Assembly (NCBI GenBank): GCA_013287855.1
Contig: JABDCY010000008.1
Coordinates: forward strand, 1 to 40,658
Origin: Candidatus Babelota bacterium
GTDB lineage: Bacteria > Babelota > Babeliae > Babelales > Vermiphilaceae
Length of the DNA stretch: 40,658 bases
Direction: 5' to 3'
Part shown: positions 1 through 8,517 of the stretch, in pieces
How the letters are laid out: each line of letters opens with the position of its first letter
How positions within the stretch are numbered: the stretch's first letter is position 1
The notes under the pieces: generated by a model
What the model saw: the letters and a program-made list of their open reading frames with translations, nothing else
The model's database searches: none
Told to the model about the DNA's origin: nothing
Program-made: the position numbers and the translations under genes

Positions 1-13
1 AAAACTTCTTCAT
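1..13 (-). CDS. 5' end of a leftward gene (partial, signal-peptide-like start)
   Basis: Read on the minus strand, an ATG at 13-11 is followed by AAG AAG TTT, giving Met-Lys-Lys-Phe before the window ends. A GGGAG ribosome-binding site sits at about 20-24, at good spacing. The Met-Lys-Lys start is the usual beginning of the exported proteins elsewhere in this window. Only four codons are visible, so no function can be given. Confidence 0.5.
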
Positions 14-233
14 ATTATCTCCCTTTTTTTTTAATCAAAAAATAGCTTGTTTTATACCACAAGTGTAGCAAAACTTAAATTAATAATTCAACAGTTTTTA
101 TCGTAGAAATAGCCATTTTTTGTCTCCATACCTGAAACCTCCTGTTGATTTCAATATTATTGCAAACGGAAATATATTCATGGTAGCATATTGCTAGATA
201 TAACTAAACTGCAATAAATTTAGAGGGGGATGT

Positions 234-473
234 ATGAAGAAACTTGTCTGTTTTACCGTTTCAATGTTACTCGCAATTGGTTCTTACGTATCGACATATG
301 GCTGCGCAACCTGCCTTGCACGTTTGAAACAACATGATAAACCATTTTTTATGCGTGACGTGAGTGCGCAAATAAGCACCGTCAATAATGTCGCAAGTAC
401 TAAGCAGGTGCAGCGAGAAAGCCCACAAGAAAATCAGGAGCATAAAGTTCAAACAAAGAAATCAGTGCTCTAA
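234..473 (+). CDS. small secreted protein with a CxxC motif
   Basis: A 79-residue protein of unknown function. A signal peptide is clear: Met-Lys-Lys, then a hydrophobic stretch to about residue 22. The mature part starts near GCATCLARL, which carries a CxxC pair, and the rest is polar and rich in Gln, Lys and Glu. The start is fixed by a strong purine-rich ribosome-binding site (AGAGGGGGA, 222-230) just before the ATG. It is 22 bases upstream of another small cysteine-containing exported protein on the same strand, so the two are probably co-transcribed. Small size and low complexity prevent a family assignment. Confidence 0.6.
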   Translation: MKKLVCFTVSMLLAIGSYVSTYGCATCLARLKQHDKPFFMRDVSAQISTVNNVASTKQVQRESPQENQEHKVQTKKSVL

Positions 474-495
474 TTTTAGTCCGGGGGGAAATGCC

Positions 496-828
496 ATGAA
501 TAAATATCTTATACTTCTTTTAACTATTTATGCACCTGCGATGGCAGAAATAGGCTGCATGGACAATAGCTATCATCTAAGCCGTGAAGCCGATTTTAAA
601 AATTATAACTATGTGCAGTGCAATTGCCCGTGCAAGCAATATAGACAATATTGGTATCGAGGTTATCACTGTATGCAATGCAAACATGCGCATGATCCAG
701 CCCTTGCACAAGCGGTACGCAATCGCTACTCGGCAAATGCGCTTAATGCGATAGATTCTCCACAGATGCCATTACTTGGATTGATGAACATGAAGCCTAA
801 GAATGTGAAGAAATGTCAAACCCATTAA
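496..828 (+). CDS. small secreted cysteine-rich protein
   Basis: A 110-residue protein of unknown function. The reading frame is open further upstream, but the ATG at 496 is the likely start: it follows a GGGGGGA ribosome-binding site (about 483-489) and opens a signal peptide (MNKYLILLLTIYAPAMA). The mature part has seven cysteines, including a CNCPC cluster and a CMQC pair about 18 residues later. This spacing could bind a metal or form disulfides in the periplasm or outside the cell. Its 3' end overlaps the 3' end of the convergent ppsA gene by 32 bases. The partner upstream (234-473) is also small, exported and cysteine-bearing. Confidence 0.6.
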   Translation: MNKYLILLLTIYAPAMAEIGCMDNSYHLSREADFKNYNYVQCNCPCKQYRQYWYRGYHCMQCKHAHDPALAQAVRNRYSANALNAIDSPQMPLLGLMNMKPKNVKKCQTH

Positions 829-1676
829 TAAATGACACTATCGAATCTGGATTTAAAGAAATGGAATCGATGCCTTGTGCAATCAGTGAGCGTGCAATTT
901 CAGGATAGTCTGACGGCGCTTGCCCGCAAATGCCAATGTACCGGTTATTGCGTTGAGCACCTGCAATCGCAGAGCTCATCATTTGCTGCACAGCTTCATC
1001 ACGCTCATCAAACATTGATGTAAGCAGACCAGAATCACGATCAACGCCTAAGACAAGTTGGGTCAAATCATTAGAACCAATCGAAAATCCATCAAAGACT
1101 GTGCCAAATTTATCGATTAAAATCACATTCGATGGTATTTCGCACATCATAATAATCTCAAGACCGTCGGTTCCCTGTTTGAGACCTTCATGGGCTAGAA
1201 TGCCAACAACTTTTTGACCTTCTTGCGGTGTACGTACAAAGGGAATCAAAATTTTAATATTGGTAAGTCCCATTTCTTCACGCACTTTTTTGAGTGCTGC
1301 GCATTCAAGCACAAATGCTTCTTGATAATTTTCATTATAATAGCGCGATGCACCGCGTAGGCCGATCATCGGATTTTCTTCTTTAAGCTCGAAATAAGTA
1401 CCAGCAATTAAATTTTGATATTCATTGCTCTTAAAATCAGAGGTACGCACAATCACGGGTTTTGGATAAAAGGCCGCTGCTATAGTACCAATACCCTGAG
1501 CTAAGGTGCTCACAAAAAATTCTGGCAAGGTTTTGTAGCCAAGTGCACATTGCTCAACAGTCTCGCGTATTTTTGCGTCCGTAATTTTTTCTGGATGCAC
1601 ACAGGCCATTGGATGCACCTTAATCGCACTATTTATAATAAATTCAATTCGCGCCAAACCAACACCATCATTGGGT

Positions 1677-1682
1677 AAAAAA
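1677..1682 (-). other. second ppsA frameshift site (T6 run in the coding strand)
   Basis: On the coding strand the middle ppsA piece reads Ala-Thr-Ser-Phe and then runs into Phe-Thr-Gln-stop. With five rather than six T residues the frame continues as FLPNDGVGLARIEF, the conserved entry to the C-terminal barrel of PEP synthase. One inserted T therefore explains the break. Confidence 0.75.
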
Positions 1683-2638
1683 TGATGTTGCAAAAGCATT
1701 TTCTGGCTGCGCAATATTAAGCAAAAGTTTTGTTTTAATTTTTTTTATTTTTTCTGGATCCGCCACGATTTCTTTAACTTCGAACGGTATTAAGCCTTCA
1801 TACACAAAGCCGCGAGAACCTTGGCTACAATCAATGGTGATAGGTTGACCATCTTGAATTTTGGTAGTTGCTACCATAGCGCCAACAATGGCGGGAATAC
1901 CTAGTTCTCTACTTACAATTGCGGCATGGCATGTGCGACCGCCACTGTTAGTAATAATCCCTGCAGCTTTTTTGAGGGCCGGTACCCAATCTGGATCGGT
2001 CATTTCGGTAACAATTATATCCCCTTTTTGCACCTGAGAACTTTCAGCTGCGGAACTTATGACACGAGCTATGCCAGATGCAATTGCTTGGCCAACACTG
2101 TTACCTACAACAATAATCTTATCTTTCAGCGAAGATGGGGAAGCTTTAAAACTATAAGCACTCGTATGCCCTGATTTTTTTTGACTTTGCACCGTCTCTG
2201 GCCGGGCCTGAATGATATAGAGCTGCTGATCATCGCCATCTTTAGCCCACTCAATATCCATGGGACACCAACTACCTTTGAGGTTGGAATAATAATCTTC
2301 GATGGTCACGGCATCACGCGATAGCTCTAGAATTTCTTCTTCCGTCAGACAAAATTGGTGCTGCTCTGCCGGCGGAACTGGAACTTTTTTGGTGGGCTCA
2401 CCAGAAGCTGAACTGTACACAAGTTTGAATTTTTTATCTCCAAGCTGTTTTTTAAGAATTGGCTTAAAGCCTTTTTCTAAGGTCGGTTTATGTACCCAAA
2501 ATTCGTCTGGTGTAACTTCGCCCTTTACAACAAGTTCGCCAAGCCCGTAAGAAGCATTTATCATGATAACATCGGGAAATCCCGAGTCGGTATCCAGAGT
2601 AAATATTACGCCCGAAACGGCCTTATCGGAGCGAATCA

Positions 2639-2646
2639 TTTTTTTT
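2639..2646 (-). other. first ppsA frameshift site (A8 run in the coding strand)
   Basis: The N-terminal ppsA piece ends SAGAQKK-stop across a run of eight A. The conserved continuation, Met-Ile-Arg-Ser-Asp, lies in the next frame and begins at the same run. Nine A residues (or six) would restore the frame. The site forms an ATGA stop-start overlap. Runs of this length are prone to polymerase slippage, so some full-length product is possible. Confidence 0.75.
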
Positions 2647-3362
2647 GCGCACCTGCAGAAAGTGCTATCTTAAAATGATCAAATCCTTTTTCTTGTCGAT
2701 AGACAATGGCACGATCAGTAAATAATGAAGCTACTGTTTTTTTATATGCCTCCAGCACCGCAGGTGCACCTGAGATATTCAAATAAGATTCTTGTTGCCC
2801 CGCAAATGAGGCCGTTGGTAGATCCTCTGCTGTCGCCGATGAGCGCACAGCCACATCACAATTTTCTTGGTTATAATGTTTGCTCAAATCTTTATAGGCA
2901 GCAACAATCTCAGCTGCAAGATCGTCGGGAATTGAGCCCTGCAAAATTTTTGCCCGCACTGCAGAACCAACGTTAGCGATAGCTTTAATGTCAGTATAAT
3001 CAAGCAAGGCACTCAGTAATTTTTTAAGTTCAGGTACTAGATTATTATGTTCCAAAAATCGCCAATACCCTTTTGCCGTAATGGCAAAACCGGTAGGAAT
3101 TTTGATGCCGCGCTTGGATAAGTTGGAAATCATTTCACCAAGTGAGGCATTTTTACCTCCCACTTGGCCAATGTCTGCCATTCTTATTTCTTCAAACTTT
3201 TTTATGTAGTCCATAATGTTCCACTTCAGCTAAAATAAGTGCATTAGATATAACAATTTCTCATAGGTTGTACAATGAACAACTATTTGTTATAGTTAAT
3301 CAATATTATGCTGTATAGCTAGGTTTTTCCTAGTATTTTTAATTAATTCAAGGAGTAACCTT

Positions 3363-3506
3363 ATGGGTATACTTAAAACAGCTGATGTTCATCACCATCA
3401 TCGCGATGTTGTACATACTAGCAACCTCTCCTCTCTCTCTTTAGGCGCGTGCGCCTTATCCTCAACTATTATGCGACCAAGCGTCGCCATTATTTGTAAA
3501 GCCTAA
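3363..3506 (+). CDS. possible leader peptide upstream of brnQ
   Basis: A 47-codon frame with a good ribosome-binding site (AAGGAG, about 3350-3355) lies in the divergent gap between ppsA and brnQ, ending 101 bases before brnQ. Its product begins MGILKTADVHHHHRDVVH, with four consecutive His codons and a fifth shortly after, then a Leu/Ser-rich part. Inside it is a GC-rich palindrome (3444-3455, GGCGCGTGCGCC). Short stems follow: AAGCC/GGCTT around the stop codon (3499-3513) and GCAGA/TCTGC near 3550-3570. A CTAGG/CCTAG hairpin lies upstream (3318-3332). This layout resembles an attenuator leader, but a real small protein or chance frame is possible. The 393-base gap holds nothing else I can see. 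Confidence 0.35.
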   Translation: MGILKTADVHHHHRDVVHTSNLSSLSLGACALSSTIMRPSVAIICKA

Positions 3507-3607
3507 TCGGCTTCCCTCACACAAAATTTTAAAATTCTTTGTTAAGTTAGAAAGCAGATTTTTTTTCTGCATGCGAGAGTAGCACTTTTTAGTATTAAGG
3601 AATTTCA

Positions 3608-4780
3608 ATGAATAATATTTCGCGTTGGCATATAATCTCAACTGGTCTTGCCATATTTTCGATGTTTTTTGGCGCTGGCGATCTTATTTATCCAATCATG
3701 GTTGGTGTTACTTCTGGTCAACACAATCTCATTGGCCTTGCAGGCTTCCTAATTACTACCGTGTTACTGCCCCTTGCTGGCCTCGTGGCCATGATTTTGT
3801 TTGATGGTGATTATAAAGCATTTTTTAACCGCCTTGGTAACATCCCTGGGCAATTATTAATCGCCACATGTATGATAATCATAGGACCACTTATAGCAAT
3901 TCCTCGCATCACGACACTTTCACACACTATGATTGCGCCCTTCATACCTTGGGAAATATTGCGTACGATCACGCCTTTCTCCTCAGCACTTTTCGCATTT
4001 ATTTTCTTGGGAATCACCTTTTTGGCCACCTATCGTGAAAATAAAATTGTTGATCTGCTTGGCACCATCGTAAGCCCATTACTGCTTATTTCTTTGGCAA
4101 TTATTATTATAAAAGGATTTTTCTCACAAAGTGCACCAATAACAGCTGGTGATGATTTGTTGAATATTTTCCAAATTAATTTTATGCGGGGTTATGAAAC
4201 GCTCGATTTGCTTGCCGCCATATTCTTTGCTTCGATTGTAATTAAAATTCTGCGACAAACTACGGAGTCGAATATCAAAACACTGGCGTGGTTTGGATTG
4301 CAAGCTGGTCTTTTGGGCGTATTCTTGCTTGCCCTTGTGTACATTGGCATGAGTTATTTGGGTGTTAATCATGGCGCTGAACTTGCCGGTAATGCAGGAG
4401 AAATATTCAGAGAAATCTCCTTCCGCGTTCTTGGTGGCCATGGAGCCTTAATTATTGCAACTGCAGTACTTATGGCATGTCTTTCCACCTCAATTGCACT
4501 TGGTGCAGTGGTAGCTGAATATTTTAAGGAAGTCATTTGCAAAAATCGTATTGGTTTTGTTACATCATTAGCACTGGTGATGCTTGCATCGATACCACTT
4601 TCAATCTATGGTCTTGGCGCAGTACTCTCACTTACTGGTGGCATTATTACCTATGTTGGCTATCCAGTAATGATTGCACTCACTTTTGCCAACATCGCTT
4701 ACAAGTTATGTAACTTTAGGCCCGTGGTAGTTCCAGTACTTGCAACGTTCGTAATCGCTCTTGTTTCCTACTACCGATAA
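3608..4780 (+). CDS. brnQ: branched-chain amino acid transport protein (LIVCS family)
   Basis: A 390-residue inner-membrane protein of the BrnQ (LIVCS) family, which imports Leu, Ile and Val with Na+ or H+. The N-terminal signature FSMFFGAGDLIYPIMVG is characteristic of the family, and the rest is a series of about ten to twelve hydrophobic segments. It is slightly shorter than the usual 430-440 residues, mainly at the C-terminus. The start has an AAGG ribosome-binding site about 7 bases upstream. A strong terminator follows directly. The upstream leader frame may control it. An organism with few biosynthetic genes would use such a transporter to take amino acids from its host. Confidence 0.9.
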   Translation: MNNISRWHIISTGLAIFSMFFGAGDLIYPIMVGVTSGQHNLIGLAGFLITTVLLPLAGLVAMILFDGDYKAFFNRLGNIPGQLLIATCMIIIGPLIAIPRITTLSHTMIAPFIPWEILRTITPFSSALFAFIFLGITFLATYRENKIVDLLGTIVSPLLLISLAIIIIKGFFSQSAPITAGDDLLNIFQINFMRGYETLDLLAAIFFASIVIKILRQTTESNIKTLAWFGLQAGLLGVFLLALVYIGMSYLGVNHGAELAGNAGEIFREISFRVLGGHGALIIATAVLMACLSTSIALGAVVAEYFKEVICKNRIGFVTSLALVMLASIPLSIYGLGAVLSLTGGIITYVGYPVMIALTFANIAYKLCNFRPVVVPVLATFVIALVSYYR

Positions 4781-4806
4781 TTGATCACTACGCAATCTCT
4801 GAAACT

Positions 4807-4840
4807 AAAAAAGCGCCAGGAAAATTTCCTGGCGCTTTTG
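4807..4840. terminator. bidirectional rho-independent terminator after brnQ
   Basis: A near-perfect inverted repeat AGCGCCAGGAAA / TTTCCTGGCGCT is flanked by A-runs on the left and T-runs on the right. It lies between two convergent genes, so it can end both brnQ and the leftward gene's transcript. The same stem is used at 5949-5975. Confidence 0.85.
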
Positions 4841-4860
4841 TTATCACACAACAATTAGAT

Positions 4861-5868
4861 TTATGCAGCAGCGCTCATGCTATTAATATATTCCTTCATC
4901 GCCTCGATAACTGGCAAGAAGTTGCCATCCTCTGTTTGCTGGAAAAGAAGTACGGACTTTGGGTACCAAACACACTTGTTAATGTTCACACCAATTTTGG
5001 CTTCTATGTTCTTCATAAAGTTAGACAATCTCCAGCGTTGATCAGGATGCTTTGCCAAAACACCAAAAACTCTATTGCTTGCTGCGGCATTGCCTTCAAC
5101 GCCCGAAGCACACAAATGCAGCGAACCCGTATCTGGTGAAATAACAAATCCATTATTTAATACCACGGTGGCAAATATCAACCCAAAAGTATCTAAGTAT
5201 GCAACATTATCAGAACTAAGATCTATATCACACATACGTACGCTATTATTGATAGCAACTCCATTTAATTGCGCGTTGAAAAAAACCACCTGCGGCATAT
5301 CTTTGGTTAACTGTTCCCATTCTTCTTTTACGGGAAAGCGTTCAAGATGATGCGGCGCGCCTTGCATAAAAAAGACTATTGGTATCAATGTTCCACCGGT
5401 TCTTTTCTTAATTTCTTTATCCCACTTCAACACAATTTCTTCAGGGCATGTAAAGAATGGCGCAGCTCGATCAAAATTTGGCACACGATTTAGTAGCAGG
5501 TGAAATAAGTCTGCTAGCTGAATTTCTTCGTAATTGGCTGTATCAACCGCATCACTTAACATAAGACTAGTAGTTTTTGCAAAATAAGGTTTTAGCTTAT
5601 CCGGCAAATCTATTAGGACACGCGCACCTAAATTTTGTAAATATTCAACATAGAGCATGTACTGGAAGCAGTCCCCGTTTCCAACCTGAAAAGCACCATT
5701 AGTAAACGCGGGAACCTCGGGAAATGATTTGCTGATTTTGATACGAATATTTCTGCCCGTAAGATCTTCTCCTTTTTGGATTGCTTGGTCCAAACTGTTA
5801 CCTTGTAGCGGCAACAGCGTTATTAATATCGTGAGTACACATCCAGCCTGTATATTTCCATGACGCAT
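4861..5868 (-). CDS. secreted GT9-like (heptosyltransferase-fold) protein, copy 1
   Basis: A 335-residue protein with a signal peptide (hydrophobic to about residue 24). I read the body as the C-terminal half-fold of family 9 glycosyltransferases, as found in TPR-GT9 proteins. GNGDCFQYMLYVEYLQNLGA (64-83) matches the GD-x-LQF-x-RY opening. SPDTGSLHL (244-252) matches the nucleotide-sugar-site DTGxxHLA. HPDQRWRL and VWYPKSVLLFQQ then match the typical DWRW...WYPS-x-RLFRQ tail. Those enzymes normally act in the cytoplasm, so an exported version is odd and may not be a catalyst. It is a tandem duplicate of the next leftward gene. A GGAG site precedes the ATG. Confidence 0.6.
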   Translation of the reverse strand: MRHGNIQAGCVLTILITLLPLQGNSLDQAIQKGEDLTGRNIRIKISKSFPEVPAFTNGAFQVGNGDCFQYMLYVEYLQNLGARVLIDLPDKLKPYFAKTTSLMLSDAVDTANYEEIQLADLFHLLLNRVPNFDRAAPFFTCPEEIVLKWDKEIKKRTGGTLIPIVFFMQGAPHHLERFPVKEEWEQLTKDMPQVVFFNAQLNGVAINNSVRMCDIDLSSDNVAYLDTFGLIFATVVLNNGFVISPDTGSLHLCASGVEGNAAASNRVFGVLAKHPDQRWRLSNFMKNIEAKIGVNINKCVWYPKSVLLFQQTEDGNFLPVIEAMKEYINSMSAAA

Positions 5869-5948
5869 CGTTGAAACTCCCAGAAGTAAAATAATTAATT
5901 ATGGTTTTCAGTTATAAACAGGCTTATAAGCATATATCTGCGCAAAAA

Positions 5949-5975
5949 AAGCGCCAGGAAATTTCCTGGCGCTTA
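5949..5975. terminator. terminator between the two GT9-like genes
   Basis: Inverted repeat GCGCCAGGAAA / TTTCCTGGCGC, preceded on the plus strand by seven A residues, which form a T-run when read leftward. It ends the upstream copy (5991-7013). Its stem is the same as the terminator at 4807-4840, consistent with duplication of the gene together with its terminator. Confidence 0.85.
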
Positions 5976-5990
5976 CTATTTTTTATTTTC

Positions 5991-7013
5991 TTATTTTGCA
6001 GCGGCTTTTGTTATTGCATCTGGATTATTAATATGCTCCTTCATTGCCTTGATTACTAGCAAGAAATTATCCCCAGTTTGCTGGAACAGAAGTGTTGACT
6101 TTCGATACCAAACACACTTGTTAATCTTAACACCATCTTTTGTTGCAATGGTCTTCATGTAATTAAACAATCTCCAGCGTTGATCTGGATGCTTAGCCAA
6201 TACACCAAGAACTCTATTTACCGCTGCATCCTTACCTTCAACACCCGCCGCTGCCAAATGCAATGTGCCAGTGTCAGGTGAAACTGCAAATCCGCTGTTA
6301 AGAACAATTGTCGCAACCACAATAGCCAAACTATCCATGAATGCTTTTTTATCAAAATCTGTCACCCATGCTGATGGCCGCACACTGTTGTTGATATCAT
6401 CGCCTTTACATTGCGCATTGATGAAGAATGCCTTTGGCATATTTTTGGTAAATTCATTCCATTCAGCCGTTGTCGGGAATCTTTCAGGGTGATGTGGTGC
6501 TCCGAGCGTGAAAAATACTACGGGTTGGAAACCATTTGTTTTCTCTTTAATGATTTTGTCCCATTTCAAGACATCGGCATCGGGACAATTCAATAATGGT
6601 CCGGTTGTTCTTTCAAAATTTGGCACGCGACTATTCAATGTATCAAACAAATCACGTAATTGAATCTCTTCAAAATCTTTGGTATCAATACCGTCACTTA
6701 ATTTCATCTGCGAAGCTTCTTTAAAAAGCGTTTTTAATGGCTTTGAGGCATCTACTACAACATTGGCACCCTGTTGCCTCAAATATTCTTCATAAACCAC
6801 GGTATATTGAAATTGATCACCAAATCCAACTTGAGTTGCTCCATTGGTAACCACGGGAACTTCGGGAAAAGATTTTGTAATGCCAATACGAATATTTCGA
6901 CCGGTAAGATCTGCTCCTTTTTGAATTTCTTCTTGTAAACTCTCTCCTCGTATCTGCACCACGCTTATTAATGCTACCAGCATAAATCCAGCATGTTTTT
7001 GATGATGCACCAT
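5991..7013 (-). CDS. secreted GT9-like (heptosyltransferase-fold) protein, copy 2
   Basis: A 340-residue paralogue of 4861-5868, alike along its whole length (for example EIQKGADLTGRNIRIGITK, then VLGVLAKHPDQRWRLFNYMK). It has a signal peptide to about residue 24. The GT9 landmarks are clearer here: VGFGDQFQYTVVYEEYLRQQ and SPDTGTLHLAAAGVEG, followed by WYRKSTLLFQQ. The start is supported by AAAGGAG about 7 bases upstream. Each copy has its own start and terminator, so they are probably separately expressed. A function as an exported sugar-binding or sugar-transferring protein is inference only. Confidence 0.6.
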   Translation of the reverse strand: MVHHQKHAGFMLVALISVVQIRGESLQEEIQKGADLTGRNIRIGITKSFPEVPVVTNGATQVGFGDQFQYTVVYEEYLRQQGANVVVDASKPLKTLFKEASQMKLSDGIDTKDFEEIQLRDLFDTLNSRVPNFERTTGPLLNCPDADVLKWDKIIKEKTNGFQPVVFFTLGAPHHPERFPTTAEWNEFTKNMPKAFFINAQCKGDDINNSVRPSAWVTDFDKKAFMDSLAIVVATIVLNSGFAVSPDTGTLHLAAAGVEGKDAAVNRVLGVLAKHPDQRWRLFNYMKTIATKDGVKINKCVWYRKSTLLFQQTGDNFLLVIKAMKEHINNPDAITKAAAK

Positions 7014-7045
7014 ACAAACTCCTTTGTGTAAATAATTGGTTAAAT

Positions 7046-7082
7046 CCGTCTTCGCTACAAGCTTCGCCGTGACTTCATCACG
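7046..7082. repeat. hairpin of the GAAGC/GCGAA repeat family
   Basis: Read on the minus strand, 7070-7046 has GGCGAAGC, a short loop, then GCGAAGACGG, the same pattern as the hairpin at 35153-35185. It is joined to a second small stem, CGTGA/TCACG (7068-7082), and followed by GCTCAT/ATGAGC at about 7088-7103. It fills the 98-base gap between two leftward genes. Confidence 0.5.
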
Positions 7083-7111
7083 CCTTAGCTCATAAAATGA
7101 GCGGCGGCGGA

Positions 7112-7633
7112 TTACGTAGATTTGTCTTCTTTTTTTGCTTCTAATTCTGATGTGGTAACTTCATTAATATGATGAGCAAGATCAATGCAGCGCCTCATGT
7201 CGATTTGAATTGCGTTATTTTGTGCTTGTTCAAAACTAATTAGCTCATACAACGAAGCACACCCCAAAATTAGATTATGCATGTTCTCCGAATTGACCGC
7301 ATTCTGCAACTTATTTAAGGTGCTTTTCAGGCCACTGTCTTTGAAATGTTTTGGCAAATGTGGATCATTTTGAATCAATTTATGAATTGCAAGAATTTCA
7401 ACAGGGTTTGTGTTTAAATAATCAGAAACTTGTTGCCAGTAAAAGGCGACTTCGAGAAACTTGGCTTCATGAATTTGATCTACTTTTTTCCGCTCTTCAA
7501 GTTCGCCTTTCAGAATTTTGACTTCTTCCTCGAGCCTTTGAATTTTCAATGCACAAAACGATATGGCGGTATCGGATGCCAATAAAGTTGTGGTACCTGA
7601 AAGAGCTAGAAGAAATAATGGAAGGGATTTCAT
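7112..7633 (-). CDS. exported coiled-coil protein of unknown function
   Basis: A 173-residue protein. The frame is open to 7666, but the ATG at 7633 is chosen because an AAGGAG site lies 9 bases before it and it begins a signal peptide (MKSLPLFLLALSGTTTLLAS). Residues about 30-55 (QRLEEEVKILKGELEERKKV) form a heptad coiled coil, followed by a helical domain with no family I recognise. It lies upstream of the GT9-like pair on the same strand, separated by a structured repeat. Confidence 0.6.
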   Translation of the reverse strand: MKSLPLFLLALSGTTTLLASDTAISFCALKIQRLEEEVKILKGELEERKKVDQIHEAKFLEVAFYWQQVSDYLNTNPVEILAIHKLIQNDPHLPKHFKDSGLKSTLNKLQNAVNSENMHNLILGCASLYELISFEQAQNNAIQIDMRRCIDLAHHINEVTTSELEAKKEDKST

Positions 7634-7847
7634 ATACTTGTCTCCTTGCTGTGTTACATGGCTCATATTTTATTGCGCAGTATTCTATCAGCCCTCAGGG
7701 AGAAGTCAATATAAAAAGGGACACCACTGCGAAATTAGATTCATGTGGAGCCTATTTACTGATGCATTGCAACATAAATTTCTAATAGAAACCTCAAGCT
7801 GGGCAATTGACGAATATGACAAATGCTTATATTCTGAAGGCTGTTAG

Positions 7848-7853
7848 TATAAT
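7848..7853 (+). promoter_or_regulatory. -10 element of the 7880 gene
   Basis: TATAAT lies 26 bases before the start codon of 7880-8470, with the leader ending in AAGGACCTCAT. I see no good -35 box at 17 bases, so this is a partial promoter call. Confidence 0.4.
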
Positions 7854-7879
7854 TTATATTTATCTAAGAAGGACCTCAT

Positions 7880-8470
7880 ATGATGTTACCTAAACTCGGT
7901 AAAAATTTACTGGTAGCAATTTTAATCGGTGGAAGCGCCCTGCAATCAGTTCCCTTAACGGCAGCAAATCAAACTGCTCAAACTCCCGTAGGTCTCATTA
8001 CCGATACCCTCAAAAGATTACAAAAGAGTCCATTAAAAAAGAGTCTTGTTGGTGCGGCTCTTTTTGCTTTCATTGTCTTTCGCTGCAAAGAACCTTCAAA
8101 TGCTGACGCTCGTACCTCTTGGCCTGAAATCAAAGAATTAGTAACTAATCCAACGAAACTTGCTCAAGGCTTAAAAACTGATCGTAAGGCAACTCTGGCT
8201 AAATTTTGGTATATGGTAAGCGACTTAATGATTGGTCGTCCTGGTGAATTTGCCTATTTCAAAGGCGATTTAAAAGATAAATCAGTATCCTTAAAAGGAC
8301 CATTCAAGCCTCTAGGTTGGGGTGGCGCTATACATGCTCTTACAGTGCCATTAGAACCTGCAATCCACTATTCAGTCGCAGCCCTCTTGTTAGCAAGTGG
8401 CAAGCTTGAAGAATTCTTGAATGTGTGGGGTTGGGGACCTTTATTGGCAGTTAATGCTAAGGCAAACTAA
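7880..8470 (+). CDS. exported protein of a tandem paralogous pair, member 1
   Basis: A 196-residue protein with a signal peptide (about 1-30). It shares a core with the next gene: a hydrophobic segment (GAALFAFIVF), then SWPEIKELVTNPTKLAQGLKTD and KFWYMVSDLMIGR. The second hydrophobic segment near residue 52-62 may anchor it in a membrane. No family recognised. There are two adjacent ATG codons (7880 and 7883); the first is kept. The AAGGAC ribosome-binding context is the same as in the unrelated gene at 17314. Confidence 0.6.
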   Translation: MMLPKLGKNLLVAILIGGSALQSVPLTAANQTAQTPVGLITDTLKRLQKSPLKKSLVGAALFAFIVFRCKEPSNADARTSWPEIKELVTNPTKLAQGLKTDRKATLAKFWYMVSDLMIGRPGEFAYFKGDLKDKSVSLKGPFKPLGWGGAIHALTVPLEPAIHYSVAALLLASGKLEEFLNVWGWGPLLAVNAKAN

Positions 8471-8517
8471 AGCAGCTAAGCGTGTATATAAAATTATTTA
8501 GATAAAAGGATTTTCGC

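Larger units (their letters stand above)
797..3214 (-). pseudogene. ppsA: phosphoenolpyruvate synthase, split by two frameshifts
   Basis: Pyruvate, water dikinase makes PEP from pyruvate and ATP for gluconeogenesis. Three adjacent frames carry it in order. The N-terminal ATP-grasp part (3214-2636) has VRSSATAEDLPTASFAGQQE. The middle (2639-1668) has the phospho-His site GGRTCHAAIVSRELGIPAIVG, His at residue 238 of that piece. The C-terminal TIM barrel (1714-797) has the active-site cysteine motif GICGQAPSDYPE. The first and last pieces are in the same frame and the whole span is 806 codons, close to the ~790 of E. coli PpsA. Only the middle is displaced, by breaks at an A8 run and a T6 run. 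All catalytic motifs are intact, so this is a recent lesion, sequencing error, or a gene rescued by slippage. Two internal starts (ATGA overlap at 2636-2639) could in principle give separate polypeptides. The family call is very sure; functional status is not. Confidence 0.9.

Noticed and set aside
388-495. Upstream extension of the 496-828 gene
   Set aside because: The extension overlaps the 3' end of the preceding gene, has no ribosome-binding site, and would bury a clear signal peptide starting at 496.
1677-2646. Programmed ribosomal frameshifting in ppsA
   Set aside because: Neither break shows a convincing slippery heptamer with a stimulating structure or an upstream Shine-Dalgarno-like signal; homopolymer slippage or sequence error is simpler.
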